Of a stretch of 64,000 nucleotides of DNA, positions 17,635-24,991 are shown in pieces. The stretch spans positions 1 through 64,000 of the forward strand of contig NZ_RRYT01000009.1 of the NCBI RefSeq assembly GCF_006363815.1, in the 5' to 3' direction. Numbering within the stretch: the first letter of the stretch is position 1; the number at the start of each line of letters is the position of its first letter. Position numbers and translations under genes: made by a program. Under the pieces are notes generated by a model. The model was not told the origin of the DNA and made no database searches. It was given only the letters and a program-made list of their open reading frames with translations. The DNA comes from Thermomonospora catenispora (lineage in GTDB: Bacteria > Actinomycetota > Actinomycetes > Streptosporangiales > Streptosporangiaceae).

Positions 17635-19169
17635 GCGGCCTCCTTCCCGACGCGCCGTCCGGTGGCGGCCGCCATCACCGACTCCTCGGTGGCCTCGGCC
17701 CGGGGGATCTCGGCGACCAACCGGCCCTCGTGCATGACCAGCACCCGGTCGGCCATGCCGAGGACCTCCGGCAGGTCGGAGGAGATCATCAGCACCGCCA
17801 TGTTCCGGGCGGCCAGCTCCGACAGCAGCCGGTGCACCTCGGCCTTGGTGCCCACGTCGATGCCGCGGGTGGGCTCGTCGACGATCAGCACGGACGGCTC
17901 GGTGGCCAGCCACTTGGCCAGCACGACCTTCTGCTGGTTGCCGCCGGACAGCACGCCGACCGCGTCCGACAGCCGGGAGAACTTCAGTTGCAGCCGCAGC
18001 GCCCAGTCGCGGGCACGGTCGCGTTCGACCCTCCGGGAGATCAGCGGGCCGGGGCCGCTGGCCCTGCGCAGCGAGCGGAGCTGGGTCAGGCCGATGTTGC
18101 GCTCGATGGACATGTCCATGACCAGGCCCTGCTGGCGGCGGTCCTCGGGGACGAAGGCCAGTCCGGCGGCCATGGCGGCGGTGGGGCTGGCGGGCGGCAG
18201 CCTCGTGCCGTCCACCTCGACCTCGCCGGCGTCCCATCGGTCCACCCCGAAGATCGCCCGGGCGACCTCGCTGCGGCCGGCGCCGACCAGCCCGGCGAGC
18301 GCGACGATCTCGCCGCGCCGCACCTGGAAGGACACGTCGGTGAAGACGCCCTCGCGGGTCAGCCGGGAGACCTTGAGCGCCACCGGCCCCGGGGCGACCT
18401 CCTGCTTGGGGTACAGCTCCTCCAGCTCCCGGCCGACCATCCGCTGCACCAGGTCGTCGGCGGTCAGCCCGTCCAGCGGCTCGGTGCCGACCCAGGTGCC
18501 GTCGCGCAGCGTGGTGACCCGCTGGCACAGCTCGAAGATCTCCTCCAGCCGGTGCGAGATGAACAGGATCGCGCAGCCGGCCTGCTGCAACGTGCGGGTG
18601 ACCGCGAACAGCCGGGCGACCTCCTGGCCGGTGAGCGCGGCGGTGGGCTCGTCCATGATCAGGACCTTGGCGTCCCGGGAGATGGCCTTGGCGATCTCCA
18701 CCACCTGCTGGTCGGCGATGGACAGCCCGCGGGCCGGCTGCCGCGGGTCCAGCGCCACGCCGAGCCGGGCGAACAGGTCGGCCGCGGCGGCGTGCATGGC
18801 CTTGCGGTCGATCCGGCCCAGCGAGGTGCGCGGCTGGCGGCCCATGAAGATGTTCTCGGCCACCGACAGGTCGGGGAACAGGGTGGGCTCCTGGTAGATC
18901 ACCGCCACCCCCGCGGCCTGCGCGTCGGCCGGGCCGTTGAAGACCACCGGCTCGCCGTCCAGCCGCACCTCCCCGGAGTCGGGACGGTGCACTCCTGCGA
19001 ACGTTTTTACGACCGTGGACTTGCCCGCGCCGTTCTCGCCGGCCAGCGCGTGCACCTCGCCGGCGTACAGCTCGATGGTGACGCCCCGCAGGGCCTGCAC
19101 CGCGCCGAACGCCTTACTGACGTTGACCAGCGCCAGTCTCGGCGGGGTCGGCGGAGCGGATGTGTTCAC
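17631..19169 (-). CDS. rhaT: Rhamnose ABC transporter ATP-binding protein (tandem ATPase)
   Basis: A 512-residue tandem ABC ATPase of the sugar type (RbsA/XylG). The first half has Walker A GENGAGKS, the atypical signature [14 protein letters not shown] and Walker [12 protein letters not shown]. The second half has a degenerate A-loop (GLVGAGRSE), signature LSGGNQQKV and Walker [13 protein letters not shown]. Only the first site is expected to be fully canonical, as is normal in this family. It is the first gene of the minus-strand operon and is preceded by an ACGTTTTAA operator 40 bp upstream. Confidence 0.94.
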   Translation of the reverse strand: MNTSAPPTPPRLALVNVSKAFGAVQALRGVTIELYAGEVHALAGENGAGKSTVVKTFAGVHRPDSGEVRLDGEPVVFNGPADAQAAGVAVIYQEPTLFPDLSVAENIFMGRQPRTSLGRIDRKAMHAAAADLFARLGVALDPRQPARGLSIADQQVVEIAKAISRDAKVLIMDEPTAALTGQEVARLFAVTRTLQQAGCAILFISHRLEEIFELCQRVTTLRDGTWVGTEPLDGLTADDLVQRMVGRELEELYPKQEVAPGPVALKVSRLTREGVFTDVSFQVRRGEIVALAGLVGAGRSEVARAIFGVDRWDAGEVEVDGTRLPPASPTAAMAAGLAFVPEDRRQQGLVMDMSIERNIGLTQLRSLRRASGPGPLISRRVERDRARDWALRLQLKFSRLSDAVGVLSGGNQQKVVLAKWLATEPSVLIVDEPTRGIDVGTKAEVHRLLSELAARNMAVLMISSDLPEVLGMADRVLVMHEGRLVAEIPRAEATEESVMAAATGRRVGKEAA

Positions 19170-19208
19170 GCGCCACCCTCCTCATCCGGGTCCCGTGACC
19201 GGGATGTG

Positions 19209-19222
19209 AAAAACGTTTTAAG
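19209..19222. promoter_or_regulatory. Rhamnose operator 1, upstream of rhaT
   Basis: AAAAACGTTTTAAG contains the perfect palindrome AAAACGTTTT (19210-19219) with the central CG of LacI-family operators. It lies 40 bases before the importer operon, in the 262-base gap divergent from the LacI gene. It shares the 9 bases ACGTTTTAA with operator 2. Confidence 0.7.
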
Positions 19223-19363
19223 CTCACGTTGCGCAGGACGCTAGATGTGAGCCAACCCACCCGTCAAGTCCCGATCTGGGAGAATCTTCGCGAGTCCGTC
19301 ACGGAAGGCCCGGCGGCGCCGGGGTTCCGGGCCGATCCGGCCATCTTCCCGACACGCCAGGGG

Positions 19364-19377
19364 TTGACACGTTTTAA
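19364..19377 (+). promoter_or_regulatory. Promoter -35 and rhamnose operator 2 before the LacI gene
   Basis: TTGACA (19364-19369) is a consensus -35 hexamer and runs straight into ACGTTTTAA (19369-19377), the same 9 bases as operator 1. A repressor bound here would block the promoter of lacI-lutABC-rhaB. A weak -10 (CACAGT near 19388) has about 18-base spacing. Confidence 0.6.
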
Positions 19378-19431
19378 TGGCTTTGGCCACAGTTGGCGCT
19401 GCACAGATCCGACGAACGGAGGGGCGGCCAG

Positions 19432-20502
19432 ATGGGCACACCCAGCGGGGGCGGCGCGCGCACGCCGCACCCCCGGGCGGGCACGGTGGGCATCAAGGAG
19501 GTCGCCCGGCGGGCGGGCGTCTCCCCCGGCACCGTGTCCAACGTGCTCAACCGGCCCGAGCGGGTCGCCCCCGCCACCCGGGCCCGGGTCGAGCAGGCCA
19601 TCCGGGAGTTGGGCTTCGTCCGCAACGCCTCGGCCTCCACCCTGCGCGCCGGGCAGAGCAGCACGATCGGGCTGATGATCCTCGATCTGGGCAACCCGTT
19701 CTTCGCCGACGTGGCGCGCGGCGTCGAGGACGTGGCCAGCGAACGCGGCTACGCGGTGATCCTGGCCAGCTCCGGCGGCTCCCACGACAAGGAGCGCCGC
19801 CATCTGACCGTGCTGGCCGAGCAGCGGGTCCGCGGAGTGCTGATCACCCCGGTGGACGGGCAGGACGACCATGTGGAGCTGCTGCGACGGCGCGGTGTGG
19901 CGGTGGTGCTGCTGGACCACCCCACCCCCCGGGCCAACCAGTGCTCGGTGGCGGTGGACGACGTGGCGGGCGGCGAGCTGGCGGTGCGCCATCTGCTGGA
20001 GGAGGGCGCCCGCGACATCGCCCTGGTGACCGGCCCCTCCTCGCTGCGGCAGTGCGCCGACCGGCGCAAGGGGGCGCTGCGGGCGCTGCGCGCCGCCGGG
20101 CTGGGCCGCGAGGCGCTGCGCGAGATCACCGTCCCGGACATGAACGCCCGAGCCGGCGAGGGCGCCGCCCGCCGGCTGCTGGAGGGCGAGCTGCCAGACG
20201 CCGTGTTCTGCGCCAACGACCTGCTGGCGCTCGGGCTGCTGCGGGTGCTGCTGCAGGTCGGGGTGAAGGTGCCCGACGACGTGGCGATCATCGGGTACGA
20301 CGACATCGAGTTCACCGGGGCCGCCGCGGTGCCGCTCAGCTCGGTGCGTCAGCCGACCTTCCAGCTCGGCCGGATCGCCACCGAGCTGCTGCTGGACGAG
20401 TGCGAGAACTCGGCCGGACACGCCCACCAGCAGGTGATGTTCCAACCCGAGCTGGTGGTGCGGGAGTCGACCCGGCGGCTCGTCGCCGACGCGGAGGGAT
20501 GA
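19432..20502 (+). CDS. rhaR: LacI-family transcriptional repressor of the rhamnose regulon
   Basis: A 356-residue LacI/GalR protein. Residues 18-70 form the helix-turn-helix and hinge (IKEVARRAGVSPGTVSNVLNRPERV); the rest is a type 1 periplasmic-binding-like sensor (IGLMILDLGNPFFADVARGVED, FCANDLLALGLL, IIGYDDIEFTGAA). It probably binds the ACGTTTTAA operators in its own divergent promoter and releases on a rhamnose-derived inducer. I placed the start at ATG 19432 because GGAGGGG lies 7 bases upstream; a 13-codon longer frame lacks a ribosome site. The symbol is by context, not homology to E. coli RhaR. Confidence 0.88.
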   Translation: MGTPSGGGARTPHPRAGTVGIKEVARRAGVSPGTVSNVLNRPERVAPATRARVEQAIRELGFVRNASASTLRAGQSSTIGLMILDLGNPFFADVARGVEDVASERGYAVILASSGGSHDKERRHLTVLAEQRVRGVLITPVDGQDDHVELLRRRGVAVVLLDHPTPRANQCSVAVDDVAGGELAVRHLLEEGARDIALVTGPSSLRQCADRRKGALRALRAAGLGREALREITVPDMNARAGEGAARRLLEGELPDAVFCANDLLALGLLRVLLQVGVKVPDDVAIIGYDDIEFTGAAAVPLSSVRQPTFQLGRIATELLLDECENSAGHAHQQVMFQPELVVRESTRRLVADAEG

Positions 20503-20508
20503 GCGGCC

Positions 20509-21225
20509 ATGCGGATCGCGCTGTTCGTGACCTGCCTGAACGACACGATGTTCCCCGGCACGGGGCAGGCGGTCGTCCGGCTGCTGCGCCGGCTGGGGCA
20601 CGAGGTGGAGTTCCCCTCGGCCCAGACCTGCTGCGGCCAGATGCACTTCAACACCGGCTACCGCAAGCAGGTCCTCCCCCTGGTGCGGAACTTCGCTGAA
20701 ACGTTCGCACCCTATGAGGCGGTGGTGACCCCGTCGGCCTCGTGCGCGGCGATGATCCGCGACTGGCACCCCCGCCTCGACGACGCCGCCCGGGACACCG
20801 CGGCCAAGGTGCACGAGCTGACCGAGTTCCTGGTGGACGTGCTCGGCGTCACCGACGTGGGCGCCTACTACCCGCACCGGGTGACCTACCACCCCACCTG
20901 CCACTCGCTGCGGATGCTCGGGCTGGGCGACCGGCCGTTGCGGCTGCTGCGCGAGGTGCGCGGCCTGGAGCTGGTCGAGCTGCCCGACGCCGCCGAGTGC
21001 TGCGGCTTCGGCGGGACGTTCGCGCTGAAGAACCCCGCGGTGTCGGCGGCGATGGGCGCCGACAAGGCCGCCCGCGTGCGCCGCACCGGGGCCGACGCCC
21101 TGTGCGCGGCCGACAACTCCTGCCTGATGCACATCGGCGGCGTCCTGACCCGCACCGCCGGCCCCGCGGTCCGCACCGTGCACCTGGCCGAGATCCTCGC
21201 CTCCACCGAGGAGGACCCGTCATGA
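20509..21225 (+). CDS. lutA: L-lactate utilisation protein LutA (CCG-domain Fe-S protein)
   Basis: A 238-residue protein with two cysteine-rich CCG domains: TCCGQMHFNTGY near residue 43 and AECCGFGGTFALK near 165. It is the GlpC/HdrB-like subunit of the LutABC lactate oxidase that converts L-lactate to pyruvate on the cytoplasmic face. Six bases separate it from the LacI gene; its TGA overlaps the lutB ATG. Its presence in a rhamnose cluster is explained by lactate formed from rhamnose-derived lactaldehyde. Confidence 0.93.
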   Translation: MRIALFVTCLNDTMFPGTGQAVVRLLRRLGHEVEFPSAQTCCGQMHFNTGYRKQVLPLVRNFAETFAPYEAVVTPSASCAAMIRDWHPRLDDAARDTAAKVHELTEFLVDVLGVTDVGAYYPHRVTYHPTCHSLRMLGLGDRPLRLLREVRGLELVELPDAAECCGFGGTFALKNPAVSAAMGADKAARVRRTGADALCAADNSCLMHIGGVLTRTAGPAVRTVHLAEILASTEEDPS

Positions 21226-22655
21226 CGATGCCCACCTACCTCGGGATGCCGGCGTTCCCCCGGGCCGCCCGCGCGGCGGTCGCCGACGAGCGGCTGCGCG
21301 ACAACCTGGCCCGCGCCACCGGCACCATCCGGGACCGGCGCCGCGCGGCGGTCGCCGAGCTGGACGACTGGGCGGCGCTGCGCGAGGCCGGCCGGCGGAT
21401 CAAGGACCACACGCTGCGGTATCTGGACCACTATCTGCGCCTGCTGGAGGAGAAGGTCACCGCGGCGGGCGGCACCGTGCACTGGGCGCGGGACGCCGCC
21501 GAGGCCAACCGGATCGTCGCCGACCTGATCCGCGCCACCGGACGGACCGAGGTGGTCAAGGTCAAGTCGATGGCCACCCAGGAGATCGGGCTGAACGAGG
21601 CGCTGGAGAAGGAGGGCATCACCGCCTACGAGACCGACCTGGCCGAGCTGATCGTGCAGCTCGGCGACGACCGGCCCTCGCACATCCTGGTCCCGGCGAT
21701 CCACCGCAACAGATCGGAGATCCGCGACATCTTCCGCCGCCGCATGCCGGACGCGCCCCCCGACCTGTCCGACGAGCCCGCCGAGCTGGCCGAGGCCGCC
21801 CGCCGGCATCTGCGCGCCAAGTTCCTGTCGGCCCAGGTGGCGGTCTCCGGGGTGAACTTCGCGGTCGCCGAGACCGGCACGCTGGTGGTGCTGGAGTCCG
21901 AGGGCAACGGCCGGATGTGCCTGACGCTGCCGAAGACCCTGATCTCGGTGATGGGCATCGAGAAGGTCGTGCCGACCTGGCGGGACCTGGAGGTGTTCCT
22001 GCAGCTGCTGCCCCGCTCCTCCACGGCGGAGCGGATGAACCCCTACACCAGCGCCTGGACCGGCGTCACGCCCGGCGACGGCCCGCAGGAGTTCCACCTG
22101 GTGCTGCTGGACAACGGCCGCACCTCCGTCCTCGCCGACGAGGTGGGGCGGCAGGCGCTGCGCTGCATCCGCTGCTCGGCGTGCCTGAACGTGTGCCCGG
22201 TCTACGCGCGGGCGGGCGGCCACGCCTACGGGTCGCCGTACCCGGGGCCGATCGGGGCGATCCTCTCCCCGCAGATCCGCGGCATCGGCTCGCCGGTGGA
22301 CGCCTCCCTGCCGTACGCCTCGTCGCTGTGCGGGGCGTGCCTGGAGGCGTGCCCGGTGGCGATCGACATCCCCGAGGTGCTGGTGCACCTGCGGGCCAAG
22401 GTCGTCGAGGAGGGGCCGCGGCACCCGCTGGCGGGGACCGCGATGGCCGCCGCGGGCTGGACGCTGCGCTCTCCGCGGCGGTTGGCGCTGGCCCAGCGCC
22501 TCGCCTCCGCGAGCCGCCGCCTCATCGGCCGACGCGGCCGGATCCGCCGCCTGCCCGGCCCGCTGCGCGCATGGACCGACTCCCGCGACGCGCCCGCCCC
22601 GCCGCCCGAGTCGTTCCGGGCCTGGTGGAAGCGCACGGACGGAGGCCGCGCATGA
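21222..22655 (+). CDS. lutB: L-lactate utilisation iron-sulfur protein LutB
   Basis: A 477-residue subunit. Residues 60-300 form the LUD domain (VKSMATQEIGLNEAL, AETGTLVVLESEGNGR), and residues about 310-385 hold two [4Fe-4S] motifs: CIRCSACLNVCPVY and CGACLEACPVAID. It passes lactate electrons towards the quinone pool with LutA and LutC. Overlapping ATGA junctions at both ends show a tightly coupled operon. The basic, proline-rich C-terminus is normal for the family. Confidence 0.94.
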   Translation: MTMPTYLGMPAFPRAARAAVADERLRDNLARATGTIRDRRRAAVAELDDWAALREAGRRIKDHTLRYLDHYLRLLEEKVTAAGGTVHWARDAAEANRIVADLIRATGRTEVVKVKSMATQEIGLNEALEKEGITAYETDLAELIVQLGDDRPSHILVPAIHRNRSEIRDIFRRRMPDAPPDLSDEPAELAEAARRHLRAKFLSAQVAVSGVNFAVAETGTLVVLESEGNGRMCLTLPKTLISVMGIEKVVPTWRDLEVFLQLLPRSSTAERMNPYTSAWTGVTPGDGPQEFHLVLLDNGRTSVLADEVGRQALRCIRCSACLNVCPVYARAGGHAYGSPYPGPIGAILSPQIRGIGSPVDASLPYASSLCGACLEACPVAIDIPEVLVHLRAKVVEEGPRHPLAGTAMAAAGWTLRSPRRLALAQRLASASRRLIGRRGRIRRLPGPLRAWTDSRDAPAPPPESFRAWWKRTDGGRA

Positions 22656-23350
22656 GCGAGCCGCAGGGCCGCCGCACGGGCCCGGACCGGGACGCGACGG
22701 GAACGGGCGCGCCGCACGGAGCCCCGCAGGGCCCGCGCACCGCCAGGGACGAGATCCTGGGGCGCATCGAGCGGGCCCTCGGGCGGCGCCGGCCCCCCGT
22801 CGACCGGGCGTACGCCGCGATCGAGCGCCCCTATCGGCGCCGCCACCACGAGAGCGGGATCGTGGACCTGTTCGCCGAGCGCCTCGCCCACTACCGGGCC
22901 GTCGTCCACCGCGTCGAGCCGGCCGACCTGCCGGGCGCGGTGGCGCGGGTGCTGACCCGGGGCCGGTACGCCGTCCCCGCCGGACTTCCGGCGCACTGGC
23001 TCGCCGAGGTCGACCCCGCCCTGCTGGTCCACGAGCCGCCGACGACCGAGCTGGACGCACTGGACGGCGTGGTGACCGGCTGCGCGGCGGCCATCGCCGA
23101 GACCGGCACGATCGTGCTCGACCACGGCCCCGGGCAGGGCCGCCGCGCCCTCAGCCTGGTGCCCGACCACCACCTGATCGTCGTCACCGCCGACCAGATC
23201 GCCCCCGACGTGCCCGAGGCGCTGGAGCGGCTGTCCCCCGCCCGGCCCTTGACGTTCGTGTCCGGGCCGTCGGCGACCAGCGACATCGAGCTGAACCGGG
23301 TGGAGGGCGTGCACGGCCCCCGCACCCTCGACGTGATCGTGACCCGCTGA
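22652..23350 (+). CDS. lutC: L-lactate utilisation protein LutC
   Basis: A 232-residue LUD-domain protein. The C-terminal half has AIAETGTIVLDHGPGQGRRALSLVPDHHLIVV and SGPSATSDIELNRVEGVHGPR, both strong LutC signatures. The first 30 residues are Gly/Pro/Arg-rich and probably disordered. Together with LutA and LutB it oxidises L-lactate. Overlaps lutB by 4 bases. Confidence 0.93.
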   Translation: MSEPQGRRTGPDRDATGTGAPHGAPQGPRTARDEILGRIERALGRRRPPVDRAYAAIERPYRRRHHESGIVDLFAERLAHYRAVVHRVEPADLPGAVARVLTRGRYAVPAGLPAHWLAEVDPALLVHEPPTTELDALDGVVTGCAAAIAETGTIVLDHGPGQGRRALSLVPDHHLIVVTADQIAPDVPEALERLSPARPLTFVSGPSATSDIELNRVEGVHGPRTLDVIVTR

Positions 23351-23368
23351 CCCCCTGGTGAGGAGCCG

Positions 23369-24808
23369 ATGAACACGTTCGCCGCCGTCGATCTGGGCGC
23401 CTCCAGCGGCCGGGTGATGACCGCCCGGGTGGGCGGGGGCCGGCTGGAGCTGACCGAGGTGCGGCGCTTCCGCAACCGGCCGGTGCGCGTCGCGGGCACC
23501 CTGCACTGGGACATCCTCGGCCTGTACGGCGAGATCCTGGACGGGCTGAAGGCCGCCGGTCCCGGCCTGACCTCGATCGGAATCGACTCGTGGGCGGTGG
23601 ACTACGGCCTGGTGGACCGTTCCGGAGCACTGCTGGGCAACCCGGTGCACTACCGCGACGGCCGCACCGACGGGGTGATGGAGCAGGTCCGGGCCGAGCT
23701 GGGCGACGCCTTCCTCTATGACGTCTCGGGGGTGCAGTTCCTGCCGTTCAACACGATCTACCAACTGGTGGCCGCGCGCGAGGAGCTGGACCGGGCGCAC
23801 GCCCTGCTGATGATCCCCGACCTGGTAGCCTACTGGCTGACCGGGCGGACGGGCGCGGAACTGACCAACGCCTCCACCACCGGGCTGCTGGACGTGCGGA
23901 CCCGCACCTGGGCGACGGCCCTGCTGGAGCGGCTGGACCTCCCCCGGCGGCTGCTGCCGGAGCTGCGCGAGCCCGGCGAGGTCATCGGGCCGCTGCGCCC
24001 GGACGTGGCCGCCGAGACCGGCCTGGACGGCGACGTCCGGGTCACCGCGGTCGCCTCCCACGACACCGCCTCCGCGGTCGCCGCGGTCCCCGCCCGCGGC
24101 GAGGACTTCGCCTACATCTCCTGCGGCACCTGGTCGCTGGTCGGGGTGGAGCTGCCCGGCCCGGTGCTCGACGCCGAAGGCCGGAAGGCCAACTTCACCA
24201 ACGAGGCCGGCATCGACGGCACCGTCCGCTACCTGCGCAACGTCATGGGGCTGTGGCTGGTGCAGGAGTCGCTGCGGACCTGGGGGCTGGACTCCTCCGA
24301 GCTGCCGGCGCTGCTGAAGGCGGCGGAGGGGGTGCCGGCGTTCCAGGCCGTCGTGGACCCCGATGCGCCGGAGTTCCTGCCGCCGGGCGACATGCCCGCC
24401 CGCATCGCCGAGCGGTGCCGCGCCACCGGCCAGCGCCCGCCCGCCACCCCGCCCGAGGTGATCCGCTGCATCATGGACAGCCTCGCGCTGGGCCACCGGG
24501 CGGCCGTCCGCGAGGCGGCCCGGCTGTCGGGCCGGCGGGTGGAGACGGTGCACCTGGTGGGGGGCGGATCCCGCAACGAGCTGCTGTGCCGGCTGACCGC
24601 CGACGCCTGCGGCCTGCCGGTGGTCGCCGGCCCCGTGGAGGCCACCGCCCTCGGCAACGCGCTGGTGCAGGCCAGGACGTTCGGGGTGGTCGAGGACCTG
24701 GCGGAGATGCGCGCCCTGGTGGCCGCCACCCAGCCGCTGCGCCGTTACGAGCCCGACGGCGACCCCGACGCCTGGGACGAGGCCGCCGCCCGCGCCGGCC
24801 TGCGCTGA
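23369..24808 (+). CDS. rhaB: Rhamnulokinase
   Basis: A 479-residue FGGY-family kinase. The phosphate-1 motif is DLGASSGRVM at the N-terminus, GIDSWAVDYGLVD follows, and the ATP site includes ISCGTWSLVGVE and the adenosine motif VHLVGGGSRNELLCRLTAD. It phosphorylates L-rhamnulose at C1 to supply the aldolase. It is the last gene of the plus-strand arm (lacI-lutABC-rhaB), 18 bases after lutC with a GAGGAG ribosome site. Confidence 0.95.
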   Translation: MNTFAAVDLGASSGRVMTARVGGGRLELTEVRRFRNRPVRVAGTLHWDILGLYGEILDGLKAAGPGLTSIGIDSWAVDYGLVDRSGALLGNPVHYRDGRTDGVMEQVRAELGDAFLYDVSGVQFLPFNTIYQLVAAREELDRAHALLMIPDLVAYWLTGRTGAELTNASTTGLLDVRTRTWATALLERLDLPRRLLPELREPGEVIGPLRPDVAAETGLDGDVRVTAVASHDTASAVAAVPARGEDFAYISCGTWSLVGVELPGPVLDAEGRKANFTNEAGIDGTVRYLRNVMGLWLVQESLRTWGLDSSELPALLKAAEGVPAFQAVVDPDAPEFLPPGDMPARIAERCRATGQRPPATPPEVIRCIMDSLALGHRAAVREAARLSGRRVETVHLVGGGSRNELLCRLTADACGLPVVAGPVEATALGNALVQARTFGVVEDLAEMRALVAATQPLRRYEPDGDPDAWDEAAARAGLR

Positions 24809-24955
24809 CGCGGGCGACCGCGGGCGCGAGGAGGCGCCGAGGCCGCCCGGTGGGGCATGACGCCGAGTGATCCAGTGTCCACGCCGAGCGATCGTGCTGA
24901 CGCGGCGGGCACCGGTAATGTGTCGCTCACGATCCTCGTTGATCGCGGACAGACG

Positions 24956-24961
24956 GATAAT
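24956..24961 (+). promoter_or_regulatory. Candidate -10 hexamer before the LAL regulator
   Basis: GATAAT in an unusually AT-rich 30-base patch that also carries rare codons in the reading frame of the downstream gene. If real, transcription would begin near 24968, arguing for the downstream GTG start at 24992. No good -35 at 17 bases is visible. Confidence 0.3.
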
Positions 24962-24991
24962 CATGGCGTATCGGCCGCCTGTCGCATTGGG

